Source of the DNA: Syngnathus acus
Taxonomy: Eukaryota > Chordata > Actinopteri > Syngnathiformes > Syngnathidae
Length of the DNA stretch: 64,000 bases
NCBI RefSeq assembly: GCF_901709675.1
Contig: NC_051089.1
Coordinates: 20,313,508-20,377,507, forward strand
Reading direction: 5' to 3'
Each line of letters opens with the position of its first letter. The first letter of the stretch is position 1. Of this stretch, positions 53,979 through 64,000 are shown in pieces. The translations under genes were made by a program, and so were the position numbers. Below the pieces are notes generated by a model. The model had not been told where the DNA came from. It did no database searches and saw only the letters and a program-made list of their open reading frames with translations.

Positions 53979-55589
53979 CCGTATTTTCCGCCCTAAAAGG
54001 CGCACCTAAAAACCTAAAATTTTCTCAAAAGCCGACAGTGCGCCTTATAGGCCAGTGCGCCTTATATATGGATCAACTGATGAATTTGTTGATCCATACT
54101 GGTTGTACACAGTGCTCTGCCAAAATGTTTCAGTACGTTTTAGTACGACTAATAAATTACAAGGTCGCATCGCTTCCCAGCATTACGGCAACTGTAGTCA
54201 GGGGGCGTCACCGAATAGCTGTTGTACCCGCGAGGCTATTTCCTGTCAAAATAGGCTGCTCTGTTAATGTTTCGAGTAAATCTACGGATCGATATGGAAG
54301 GGAAACATAGGTAAGTAGTACCAATGCGTTAGATCGAACTTTAGTCAGTTCCGATCATTTTATAGGAGATCGTTTGAGAAACGCGATTGTTTACACTTTG
54401 CTGAGGCTCATGGGAGATTGCGAGGTGAGGCTCGTGAGACTTTGCGGATGGCTAATGCTATTGCGATAGCTGCTATACGTACCAGGCTATTTCATGTCAA
54501 AATAGGCTGCTCTGTTAATGTTTCGAGTAAATCTACGGATCGATATGGAAGGGAAACATAGGTAAGTAGTACAAATGCGTTGGATCGAACTTTAGTCAGT
54601 TCCGATCATTTTATAGGAGATCGTTTGAGAAACGCGATTGTTTACACTTTGCTGAGGCTCATGGGAGATTGCGAGGTGAGGCTCGTGAGACTTTGCGGAT
54701 GGCTAATGCTATTGCGATAGCTGCTATACGTACCAGGCTATTTCATGTCAAAATAGGCTGCTCTGTTAATGTTTCGAGTAAATCTACGGATCGATATGGA
54801 AGGGAAACATAGGTAAGTAGTACAAATGCGTTGGATCAAACTTTAGTCAGTTCCGATCATTTTATAGGAGATCGTTTGAGAAACGCGATTGTTTACACTT
54901 TGCTGAGGCTCATGGGAGATTGCGAGGTGAGGCTCGTGAGACTTTGCGGATGGCTAATGCTATTGCGATAGCTGCTATACGTACCAGGCTATTTCATGTC
55001 AAAATAGGCTGCTCTGTTAATGTTTCGAGTAAATCTACGGATCGATATGGAAGGGAAACATAGGTAAGTAGTACCAATGCGTTAGATCGAACTTTAGTCA
55101 GTTCCGATCATTTTATAGGAGATCGTTTGAGAAACGCGATTGTTTACACTTTGCTGAGGCTCATGGGAGATTGCGAGGTGAGGCTCGTGAGACTTTGCGG
55201 ATGGCTAATGCTATTGCGATAGCTGCTATACGTACCAGGCTATTTCATGTCAAAATAGGCTGCTCTGTTAATGTTTCGAGTAAATCTACGGATCGATATG
55301 GAAGGGAAACATAGGTAAGTAGTACCAATGCGTTAGATCGAACTTTAGTCAGTTCTGATCATTTTATAGGAGATCGTTTGAGAAACGCGATTGTTTATAG
55401 AGGGCTCGTTGGTTATTGGCTAGTGGATGCATACCGCAACCCTAGTCAACCTCAGTTTGATGCAGTATAGCTTCTATTTTATGCGCCTTATAAGCCGGTG
55501 CGCCTTATATATGGACAAAGTTTTAAAATGGGCCGTTCATTGAAGGTGCGCCTTATAACCCGGTGCGCCTTTTAGGGCGGAAAATACGG
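53979..55589. mobile_element. TATAAGGCGC-type pogo-like element holding a 251-bp tandem array
   Basis: 1611 bp, TA on both sides, left CCGTATTTTCCGCCCTAAAA, right TTTTAGGGCGGAAAATACGG (perfect inverse). GCGCCTTATA motifs lie near both ends; the interior is almost wholly the tandem array. Confidence 0.85.
54231..55394. repeat. 251-bp tandem array, about 4.6 units
   Basis: AGGCTATTTC(A/C)TGTCAAAA begins units at ~54233, 54484, 54735, 54986 and 55237. Units are nearly identical. Units 1, 4 and 5 share CCAATGCGTTAGATCG; units 2 and 3 share ACAAATGCGTTGGATC. Each unit includes GAAACATAGGTAAGTAG, a near-consensus splice donor on the plus strand. Confidence 0.95.
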
Positions 55590-55776
55590 TAACTATATAG
55601 TTGGACCCTAGTTTTTTGTCATTACTGCAAAGTAGAGCTGGGGTCGCTTAGAAACGGGGAACATGGGTATGTAAACGTGTGACTGCAAGCTGGTGGCTGG
55701 GTCGCCCAGCGTCCCAAGCAGCATTGTAGTAATATGATGGGTAAAAGATAGATACTTTGTCTGTTTTAATGTAATC

Positions 55777-56723
55777 CAGTGATCCCTCGCCATTTTGCAT
55801 CCCTCGAATGGTGTCGATATACACCTCTAATCAGCGGGTAACACGGGACAGGTAGTGGCGATCAGCGCTGATTAGCACGCGCAGTTCCGTTTTGGCGACG
55901 TGCGCCCCCGAAGTCTAGCGTGGAGGGCATGTCAGCCAGCCAGCAGGGCGAGAGCGGAGACGTGACAGCTGCGCACGAAGGAAAAATGCAGAAAGAGTCG
56001 GGACAGCGGCAATGAGCGCTCATAGCGCGGGGCATGCCTCTGAGCAATGTGCTTCACTGAGGACAAGCACGGGGTGCGCAGCTAGCTGCCGCGCAAGTAG
56101 GAAAGAAGCACTGCCGTCTAGGAGTTGGGACAGCGGGGCGTGCTTCTGAGCAATGTGCGTCACTGCGGACATGACTGAGTTCAAGCGCAGGAGGCGGCAG
56201 CCAGTCAACCACGCTCAAGGGAAGAAGCACCAACCGGTCCAGAAGAAGTCGGGAGACGTGACTGTATCACATGTTTGTTATTTCATTTACTGTAAAAATA
56301 CAATACATACACAGAACAGTGTGGGAATGGTTATTAAGGGAATGGGAAAGGTTTAAGTCGCGTAAAGGTAATAGAGAGGGTTTAATAAGCTTTAATATTG
56401 TATACTAGACCACAATGCATGAGGAGATTCATGCGCAATTGCGACTCACTTTGGTTTCGCTATGGATGATGTCCCCCAGGTTAGTGTTGCAATTTTGAAG
56501 GTGGACTCATTGCATTGCGTCGCACGGGGAAAAAAACACTCTTCTAATTGACTTGCAATACATCCATGCCCTCTAGCGGCCAACAGGAAACACCATGTGT
56601 TGGAAATGTCAATACAATGTGTTAAAACTTCTAAATAATATATATACCGTTTCTACTTCGCGGATTTTCGTTTTTCACAGGTGGTTCTGAAACGCATCTC
56701 CTGCGATAAATGAGGGATCACTG
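55777..56723. mobile_element. Tigger/pogo-like element (CAGTGATCCCTCGC ends)
   Basis: CAGTGATCCCTCGCC at left and GATAAATGAGGGATCACTG at right, with subterminal TTCTACTTCGCGGATTTTCG. A diverged tandem (TTCTGAGCAATGTGCGTCAC) lies at ~56035-56165. No transposase motif; flanks do not show a clean TA. Confidence 0.6.
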
Positions 56724-58849
56724 AATAGCCTACCAATGCTAATTAAAACACACTTGAGGGTAGGGCTGAACAAGTTTAAGAAAAGTGTTGTGTTGTGATT
56801 TTTCTGGCAGATATTGTGATTTTAATTCAGCTTGCTTTTTTTTTTTAAATCAATCTTTATTGCATTATTCAAAATGCGCAGTAACACAAACAAAAGTTTA
56901 AAAATCTTCCTGGGAGTATTGCTGATTGTGTTATTTAAATGTGAAAAGGTAAATGTTTCTTTTTAAAAGGGTCAGAAAGTACAATATTCATTCTTTGCTC
57001 TGCTTCTTTTTCCATTTTTCATTTTGCAATAAAGTTAATCAGCATGCGATTTTGGATGGTTGGGTGGCTGGGCGGGGGATTGCTCGGGAAGACAATGGGA
57101 TAATTGATTGCAAAAAGATTAATTTGTGACAGCATTAGTTGCATGTGTTACACATTCCAGCTGTAGCCACCCAGCTATACAAAAGAAAGAAATCTAGCCT
57201 AGCTAGCAAATGCCCATAACAATGTTCGTATATTTTTCTCATGACTGTATGTCTTAATGATGTAAATAGGTCCCTATCAGTTGTTAGTTTGGACATCAAT
57301 GCTATTTTTTTATTTCAAATCCTAAAAGAGTTCTGTATCTTTAGATTGAATTCATAAATATGATTCAAGAAAAAGAAAATGTTAAATTAAAAAAATAAAA
57401 ATACAATACTTCACAGAAATAAATGTTTAGAGGCAATGTGAGGGTGCAGCACACACGTTAATGGTCAGAATGATACTGCCACGATCTAAATTTGGGCCAC
57501 AAAAAAAATTCTGCACAAAGCAATATTTGGATAGACCGGAATAAAAACACATAAAAGAAATCTAAAACATGACTCACTACTGAATGTTGTAATTATGTAA
57601 TTAGTGGGTTGTTACATTTAACCTTGGGATAATGGGGGACAATAACACGCACAAACTGTTATGTCCAGTCGACTTCATTATTGGATATTACTTTCATGCC
57701 GCGTACTTGGTCAGCAAGTGTCAAAGCGATTTTGAAGGCTACATTGCTTCATTTATAAGCCGGCCAGTGCATATAACAAAGACGGGGCTTGGTGCCTGAG
57801 AATCGCCAGTAACAATAAATTCATATTTAAGTACTGATAATTTTGCATTAATTGGCTTTTTCCCCTTACTGAAGAAATTCTTCAAGGACGTTTGTTTGTT
57901 CATTTCTTCTAGCTTGTGGACATTTTAACATCTATATCACTGGACATTGACTAGCATGTAAAGGCAGACACAGCTGATTTTCAAAAGACATCATCTTTGT
58001 TACAGAGTAGCATGCAACTCTCATTAGATGATTTTACGTCACGTTTCACATGCTCTTACACCAATTGGATCTGAGTGACAGCCAGCTGGAGCTAATCCAA
58101 CTGTGACACTGTGCTTCTAGTCTTAGATCACTGCTCCTGGGGAAGCCCATCTGGTCTTGGATCAGCCGGCTAACTTTGTCCTCCTCTGGCTACGGCAGAA
58201 ACAATAGCACCATTAAGCATTGCTCAGTCCTAACTGGAAGTCATCATCGGATAAAGAAGAATATGACACAGACTGTGGACATACCAATGTATAAATTTCA
58301 TTTGAAATGAGCAGCCTGTTCATTCCTCAAACAAGGACAAGTGCCTTTCTACAATAATCTTTTATTCATTCAAGTCAACACTTAATTTCAATACGTTGTA
58401 CGTGTGCAAGTAAGCTTCCTTGTTAATTTTAGACAGTACAGTACAGTGAAGTGGCACAGAATATGAGAGAATACGGTTGACCTGTTTTCATGTGGAGGTC
58501 TAGCAGCTCAGTGTAACAGTGTGACTCGAAAGAAATCCTCTGTTTCACATTCTACTTGTGTTAATTTCTGTTGATCACTTTTAAACTGTTTAGATCTGAA
58601 AAGGCACAACGCAAAGACTGCAATGGTGAAACTGTTTAGATCATAAAAGGCACAACGCAAAGACTGCAATGGTGTGTATATTCACAAGCATCAAAATATG
58701 CACTATCTGACTGTAGTTTTGCGGGTCAAAATTTGCATTTTGTTCCTCATCATCAATTAATAACAACTGAGAAGCACACATTTTTAAATTTTTTCCACTA
58801 ATTGCAAGAGAAAGGGGGAAAAAGGTAAGTATTGGCGGCCTTAACAGAT
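56724..58849. other. arnt2 intron or upstream sequence, mostly single-copy
   Basis: GTATTGCTGATTGTGTTATT at ~56930-57010 recurs at ~34285-34365 as an undescribed dispersed repeat. A 44-bp unit (GAAACTGTTTAGATC...) is repeated near 58585-58670. No exon was recognised. Confidence 0.45.
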
Positions 58850-59049
58850 TACCGTATTTTCCAGACTATAAATTGCTCGGGAGTACAAGTCGCACCGACC
58901 ATAAAATGCATAATAAAGAAGAAAAGCACATATATAAATCGCACCGGAGTACAAGTCATACATGAATAGGCAACAACAGGCTAAATGATACGGTATGCTA
59001 ACGTTACATAAACACAAACAAGGAACTGAGAACGTGCCTGACGTAACAT

Positions 59050-59437
59050 CCATCCATCCATCCATTTTCTGTGCCGCTTTGTCCCCACGGGGGTCGCAGG
59101 CGTGCTGGAGCCTATCAAGATTCAAGAGTTATCCCAGCTGTCATCGGGCAGTAGGCGGGGGACACCCTGAACTGGTTGCCAGCCAATCGCAGGGCACACC
59201 GAGACGAACAACCATCCGCAGTCGCACTGACACCTCGGGGCAATTTGGAGTGCTCAATCGGCCTACCAAGCATGTTTTTGGGATGTGGGAGGAAACCGGA
59301 GTTCCCGGAGAAAACCCACGTGGACACAGGGAGAACATGCAAACTCCACACAGGGAGGGCCGGAGGTAGAATCGAACCCGCACCCTCCTAACTATGAGGC
59401 GGGCGTGCTAACCAGTGCGCCACCGAGCCGCCCCAGG
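59050..59437 (-). mobile_element. tRNA-derived SINE (V-SINE/Mermaid-like), near full length
   Basis: CGTAACAT flanks both sides (59042-59049, 59438-59445). On the minus strand: GGGGCGGCTCGGTGGCGCAC head, GCGGGTTCGATTCTACC B-box, core, body, then GGATGGATGGATG tail. Confidence 0.92.
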
Positions 59438-59554
59438 CGTAACATATTAACAGTTATTCAAATAACTATAAATAAACAAATAACACGTTTATCAAACCAG
59501 ATGTGTCACTCCAAATCATTAAATCCATTGAATTCTTCATCCGGATGTCAATGG

Positions 59555-61194
59555 CGGCGCACGCAGTTGCAGCGGCTCAGTGCTCTCCCGATCTACGCAT
59601 TGTTTGTTTTTTGTTAGTGTTTGTACTAACTGTACTAACTAACTGTTAGTGTATGTCGATCATACACCACCTACAACCGGCAGGAGCTCCTCAGGATAGG
59701 GGTTTGCTGCGAGTTGAGTGTCGCAGCGGAGTTTCACCGCTCACAAAACATACCGGAGGATATCATCAGGCGCCCCGGCTCCCCTTGGATCACCATCCCC
59801 GCTGGGAGGAAGCGAAGGCAGCGCAGAGAGAGGAGGCAAAAACGAGGCTGCAGGGCCGGCGCGCTAACCAGGCTACGGAAGCGGCCGTTCAAACCACCGC
59901 TCCCTAGCCTGTTTCTTACCAACGCCAGGTCTCTTGCTAACAAGATGGATGAACTAAGGCTACAGATGTCTGCGAACCAGACCGCGAAGGACTGCTGCAT
60001 GGCCTCAGTAAGTGCCTCTGCAACTGGCTACTGGACTTCCTCTGTCAGAGGCCGCAGGTGGTACGTGTTGGCGACAAAATCTCCGCCAGCATCACGCTGA
60101 GCACGGGGGCCCCCCAAGGCTGCGTGCTCAGTCCGCTGCTCTTCACCCTCCTGACGCATGACTGCACTGCCACCTACAGCGACAACCGCATAGTGAAGTT
60201 TGCTGACGACACGACTCTGGTGGGTCTCATCACCAAGGGAGACGAGACCCAATACAGGCTGGAGGGTGACCGTCTGAACACGTGGTGCAGGGACAACAAC
60301 CTCCTGCTGAACGTCGACAAGACCAAGGAGATTGTTGTTGACTTCCGGAAGGGTCACACCCAACACCTGCCGCTGACCATCGACGGTGCTGTGGTGGAGA
60401 GAGTGAGCAGCACCAGGTTCCTGGGGGTGCACATCAGTGAGGATCTCTCCTGGTCCACCAACACCGCATCACTGGCGAAGAAGGCCCAGCGCCGCCTGTA
60501 CTTCCTTCGGAAACTCAGGCGAGCGGGCGCTCCTCCGGCCGTCATGACTACATTTTACCGCGGCACCATTGAGAGCGTCCTCTCCAGCTGTATTGCTGTT
60601 TGGGGTGGCAGCTGCACTGACTACAACTTGAAGGCCCTGCAGGCCATAGTGAACACAGCTGGTAAGACTATTGGTGCTTCTCTCCCCTCCTTGAAGGACA
60701 TTTACACCTCCCATCTCACCCGCAAGGTGGCCGCGATTGTGAGTGATGTGAGTCACCCCGCTCACTCTCTGTTTGATCTTCTGCCCTCTGGGAGGAGGTA
60801 CAGGAGCCTGCGCTCCCGCACCACCAGACTCTCCAACAGCTTCATACTCCAGGCTGTTAGGATCCTGAACTCGCTCCCCCTTTCTGCGTAGCGTCCTGTT
60901 CTTTGCGCTATGCTTACTGTCTGCTGTATGCGCACTGGCTCAGTTTTGCTCCTCTCATTTATTGGGTTATTTGTTTATTATTTATTCATCGCTCATATTG
61001 TTTATTATTATTTTTTATTTATTATTTATCGTTTGTGCCTTCTTGTTTTTATTTTGTGTCGTCTACTTGTATGTCTATCGTGTACTATGTCTCGTCACCG
61101 TGGGATGGAGGAAACGGAATTTCGGTTTCTTTGTGTGTCTTGACACATGAAGGGATTGACAATAAAGCTGACTTTGACTTTGACTTTGACTTTG
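59555..61194 (+). mobile_element. L2/CR1-like LINE A, large internal deletion
   Basis: The 5' part encodes the start of ORF2 (basic linker, then [20 protein letters not shown], the beginning of the APE endonuclease). At ~60000 it jumps to late RT ([20 protein letters not shown]). A 3' UTR follows and a tail of AATAAAGCTGACTTTGACTT repeats (61163-61194). The start is approximate. Confidence 0.85.
60058..60891 (+). pseudogene. LINE A reverse transcriptase, C-terminal portion
   Basis: 277 open codons: [16 protein letters not shown] (RT motif B), [12 protein letters not shown] (motif C, catalytic Asp pair), thumb and C-terminal domain ending [15 protein letters not shown]. The endonuclease and RT motif A are deleted, and the upstream coding part is in another frame across the junction. 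It cannot retrotranspose itself. Confidence 0.92.
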
Positions 61195-63708
61195 GTGCTG
61201 ATCACCGAAACCTGGCTTCATCCACTCATACCGGACTCTGCTATCGAGCTAGCAGGCTACACCACACAGCGTCATGACAGGACTGAGAACTCCGGCAAGA
61301 GCAAGGGGGGGGGGGCCTGTATGTACGTCAATAACAACTGGTGTACTAATATGGTGACTGTAGACAGTCACTGCTGCCCGGACCTGGAGTATGTGACTAT
61401 TAAATGCAGGCCCTTTTACCTCCCTCGAGAATTTACCGTAGTCATGACGACTGTTGTTTACATACCTCCGGAGGCTAATGCTAAGCTAGCTATTGGACGA
61501 TTACATGGCAGTATTAGCAGCCAGCTGAGCAGATATCCTGACGCAGTCCACATCATGGCAGGGGACTTTAATCATGTAGACTTGAAAGCAGCACTCCCTA
61601 GTTTCCACCAGCATGTTAAGTGTGCCACTAGAGGAGTTAACACTCTGGACAAGGTCTACTCCAACATCAAGCTAGGCTACAGGGCAAAACAGCTACCTCA
61701 CCTGGGCCAGTCTGACCACATGTCACTGCTATTAATCCCGGCATATACCACCATCAGGAAATCAGTTCCTGTCATTACTAAAACTGTTAAAACCTGGCCT
61801 GATGACGCCTCTCAGCAGTTGCAGGACTGCTTCGACAGGACTAACTGGGACATCTTCGAACACCGGGACTTGAACGTGTTCACAGACAGTGTTCTGTGTT
61901 ATATCAAGCACTGCACAGACACTGTCACAGTGGAAAAACCTATACGGATATACCCCAACTTGAAGCCCTGGATGACCCGGGAGGTCCTTCGGCTGCTGGA
62001 GGAGAGGGACACCGCCCTGTCCCTCAGGTCTGAGGACGGGGCTCTCTACAGCACAGCCAGAGCCAACCTGAGGAGAGGCATCAGAGAGGCCCAGCTTGCC
62101 TATAAGAAGAGGATTGAGGATCACCTGGACAGCAACAACAGCAAGCAGGTGTGGCAGGGAGTCCAGCATCTCACCAACTACAGAACCACCATCGGAGCTG
62201 CTGAAGGGGACGCCTCACTGGCAGAGGTCCTTAATACCTTCTTTGCCCGGTTCGAGTCCGAGCCACCTGGAGCGGCCACATCACATCCCACAGTCCGCAG
62301 CAGCTTCACCCTCACAGTGAAGGAGCACGAGGTGAGGCGCACGCTGCGGACCATCAACTCGAGGAAGGCTGCGGGTCCTGACGGCGTCACTGGGCGTGTC
62401 CTGAAGGACTGCGCAGATCAGCTGGCTGGAGTCTTCACAAAGATTTTCAACCAGTCCCTTACTGAGTCCATCGTCCCATCCTGTTTAAAATCCTCCACTA
62501 TAGTCCCCCTGCCCAAGACACGCCACATCACCAGCCTTAATGACTACCGGCCAGTCGCACTCACCCCGGTGGTGATGAAGTGCTTTGAAAAGCTGGTACG
62601 GGGTCACATCACATCACTCCTGTTCAGAGGTTTTGACCCCCACCAGTTTGCCTACAGGGCAAAAAGATCCACAGAGGACGCAGTAGCTACAGCCCTCCAC
62701 GCTGCACTGTCCCACCTGGAGCAGCCGGGAAGCTATGTGCGGATGCTCTTTGTGGACTTTAGCTCTGCTTTTAACACCATCCTCCCCCACAGACTGGTGG
62801 ACATACTGGGGGGCCTTGGACTTCCACACAATACTTGCAGGTGGATTAAGAGCTTCCTGACGGGTCGCATCCAGAGGGTGAGAGTGTGCCGTCATACATC
62901 CACGCCTCTCAGTCTTGGTACCGGCTCCCCACAGGGCTGCGTACTGAGCCCACTGCTTTACACGCTCTACACACATACATGCACCCCCGCCCACCGCAGC
63001 AACACCATCGTGAAATTTGCGGATGACACCACCGTGGTGGGGCTCATCTCAAAGGGGGATGAGTCTGCCTACAGGGCCGAAGTGGTGCAGCTATCGGAGT
63101 GGTGCGGTGAGAACAATCTGCTCCTAAACACGGCTAAAACCCGAGAACTGGTCATTGATTTTAGGAGGAAAAATAAAACGGACATTCCACCAGTTATCAT
63201 CAACGGGGTCTGTGTGGAGAGGGTGTCCTCCTTCCGCTACCTGGGAGTCCACATCGAGGTGGACTTCACCTGGGGCGTGAACACCTCTGAGCTGCTAAAA
63301 AAGGCCCAGCAGAGACTCTACTTCCTAAGGGTGCTGAGGAGGCACAGCATCACACAAAGACTGCTGGTGTCCTTCTATCGCTGCTCCATAGAAAGCACTT
63401 TAACGTACTGTATACGTGTTTGGTACTCCAGCTGCACTGCTGCTCAGAGGAAAAAGCTCCAAGGGGTCATCAACACAGCACAGAAGATCATTGGCTGCCC
63501 TCTCCCCACACTGGAAGACCTACACAGAACCCGCTGTCTCAAAAAAACACAGAACATTCTGAAGGACACTTCCCACCCTGGCCACTCCCTTTTCGAACTG
63601 TTGCCATCAGGCAGACGCTATAGATCAATTAGGTCAAGGACTAGCAGATTCGCCAAAAGTTTTTACCCTACGGCGGTAGTCACATTGAATGCCGCTAAAC
63701 GTAAATGA
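61147..63708 (+). CDS. L2/CR1-like LINE B ORF2 (EN-RT), 5' truncated, long open frame
   Basis: 853 codons without a stop. Residues 1-15 come from LINE A's 3' tail (the TLTLTLTL run is the GACTTT repeat), so the ATG is fortuitous; true ORF2 begins at LITETWLHPLIPDSAIELAG. Endonuclease: GDFN at 139-142 and SDH at 189-191 are intact, but the N-terminal strand with its catalytic Asn is missing. RT: fingers near NDYRPVALTPVVMK, motif A FVDFSSAFNT (D537), motif [13 protein letters not shown], motif C FADD (624-627), thumb, and C-terminal [18 protein letters not shown]. The RT looks catalytically complete; the element lacks its 5' end and promoter. Confidence 0.88.
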   Translation: MKGLTIKLTLTLTLTLVLITETWLHPLIPDSAIELAGYTTQRHDRTENSGKSKGGGACMYVNNNWCTNMVTVDSHCCPDLEYVTIKCRPFYLPREFTVVMTTVVYIPPEANAKLAIGRLHGSISSQLSRYPDAVHIMAGDFNHVDLKAALPSFHQHVKCATRGVNTLDKVYSNIKLGYRAKQLPHLGQSDHMSLLLIPAYTTIRKSVPVITKTVKTWPDDASQQLQDCFDRTNWDIFEHRDLNVFTDSVLCYIKHCTDTVTVEKPIRIYPNLKPWMTREVLRLLEERDTALSLRSEDGALYSTARANLRRGIREAQLAYKKRIEDHLDSNNSKQVWQGVQHLTNYRTTIGAAEGDASLAEVLNTFFARFESEPPGAATSHPTVRSSFTLTVKEHEVRRTLRTINSRKAAGPDGVTGRVLKDCADQLAGVFTKIFNQSLTESIVPSCLKSSTIVPLPKTRHITSLNDYRPVALTPVVMKCFEKLVRGHITSLLFRGFDPHQFAYRAKRSTEDAVATALHAALSHLEQPGSYVRMLFVDFSSAFNTILPHRLVDILGGLGLPHNTCRWIKSFLTGRIQRVRVCRHTSTPLSLGTGSPQGCVLSPLLYTLYTHTCTPAHRSNTIVKFADDTTVVGLISKGDESAYRAEVVQLSEWCGENNLLLNTAKTRELVIDFRRKNKTDIPPVIINGVCVERVSSFRYLGVHIEVDFTWGVNTSELLKKAQQRLYFLRVLRRHSITQRLLVSFYRCSIESTLTYCIRVWYSSCTAAQRKKLQGVINTAQKIIGCPLPTLEDLHRTRCLKKTQNILKDTSHPGHSLFELLPSGRRYRSIRSRTSRFAKSFYPTAVVTLNAAKRK

Positions 63709-63891
63709 ACATGTCTGTGTATGTTCTTCTGTGGGTTTTAGCTTGTATTTTATATCTTTTTTATTCTATTTATTCTATTTTTTTATTTTTTTATCTCATG
63801 CGCTGATCGGTTGGCACTTTTTAAATTTCGTTGTACATGTGTGACAATGACAATAAAGATCTATTCTATCTATTCTATTCTATTCTTTGTG
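61195..63891 (+). mobile_element. L2/CR1-like LINE B, 5'-truncated, inserted at LINE A's tail
   Basis: Begins directly after the GACTTT repeats of LINE A and ends GACAATGACAATAAAGATCT followed by (TATTC)n at 63860-63891. The two elements differ in tail sequence and RT sequence, so this is a second insertion and not a duplication. Confidence 0.88.
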
Positions 63892-64000
63892 TCACTTATA
63901 AACAACGCCGCTGCTGACTCCAGAAGTGCATGCGGCGCTGACGTCGGACTCATCGTCAGTTGCGGTTCCAGTTATTTCACAGGCCTATATAACTGTATAT

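Larger units (their letters stand above)
58852..64000 (-). mobile_element. Pogo-like foldback element hosting a SINE and two LINEs
   Basis: Starts TA CCGTATTTTCCAGACTATAA at 58852 in reverse orientation. Element sequence continues at 58852-59049, 59438-59554 and 63892-64000 (GTCACTTATAAACAACGCCG ... AGTTATTTCACAGGCCTATA). The right end is off-window. Confidence 0.75.

Noticed and set aside
54231-55394. CRISPR-like regular repeat array
   Set aside because: The units are contiguous 251-bp repeats without spacers, in a vertebrate transposon.
61147-61194. Start codon of LINE B ORF at 61147
   Set aside because: The first 15 codons are LINE A tail repeats; the ATG is fortuitous and not the native ORF2 start.
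48063-64000. First coding exon of arnt2 (MATPAAVNP-like)
   Set aside because: I scanned the minus strand for the expected short start exon with a GT donor in the right phase and found no convincing match.

Overview
The window is from a vertebrate nuclear genome, almost certainly a ray-finned fish. One host gene explains all the conserved coding sequence: arnt2 (bHLH-PAS transcription factor), on the minus strand. I find eight constitutive exons and one probable cassette exon between 48062 and 4022. Together they encode the N-terminal arm, the bHLH domain, PAS-A and part of the region after PAS-A. Splice sites, reading-frame phases and the protein sequence agree at every junction. The first coding exon (above 64000) and the PAS-B and C-terminal exons (below 1) were not found. 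Teleost-type SINEs, Tc1 elements, hAT elements and L2/CR1-like LINEs support a fish. The SINE wording resembles pipefish/seahorse genomes as I remember them, which is only a weak inference.

Almost everything else is transposon sequence inside arnt2 introns. The dominant group has ends resembling CCGTAATTTTCGGACTATAA (variants continue into AAGTCGC, AAGGCGC, AAGCCG, AAGACGAC or a TATAATGCGC form) and TA target duplications. Three variants carry broken pieces of the same pogo-like transposase, including a shared acidic C-terminal motif of the type SDTEDE(E/D)F. I therefore read most of them as one non-autonomous pogo-like tribe (Tc1/mariner superfamily). Its members have expanded internally by tandem and inverted duplication, including 118-bp and 251-bp tandem units and a 650-bp-arm palindrome.

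Layout. 1-3700: nested pogo-like and hAT elements. 4022-4098: arnt2 exon. 4224-8894: inverted pair of pogo-like elements around a hAT MITE, a transposase relic and a SINE. 8947-13337: hAT elements with nested foldback elements and a giant palindrome. 13660-15962: LINE fragments. 17244-17823: two arnt2 exons. 18671-22352: TTAA-type and hAT elements, a SINE and small foldbacks. 23511-23613: arnt2 exon whose 3' splice site adjoins a long CT microsatellite. 25150-26776: Tc1 copy 1. 27668-28399: two arnt2 exons (PAS-A and bHLH). 28912-37330: solo LTRs, foldbacks, hAT elements and a SINE. 38048-39403: cassette exon and acidic exon. 41023-44839: hAT deletion derivative, Tc1-like MITE and Tc1 copy 2. 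45666-47694: pogo-like elements. 47951-48062: arnt2 N-terminal exon. 48945-56723: SINEs and pogo-like elements, including a 251-bp tandem array. 58852-64000: foldback element holding a SINE and two L2-like LINEs in tandem, one with an 853-codon ORF.

No tRNA, rRNA, CRISPR array or bacterial operon was seen. Boundaries supported by target-site duplications are stated as such; other boundaries are approximate.
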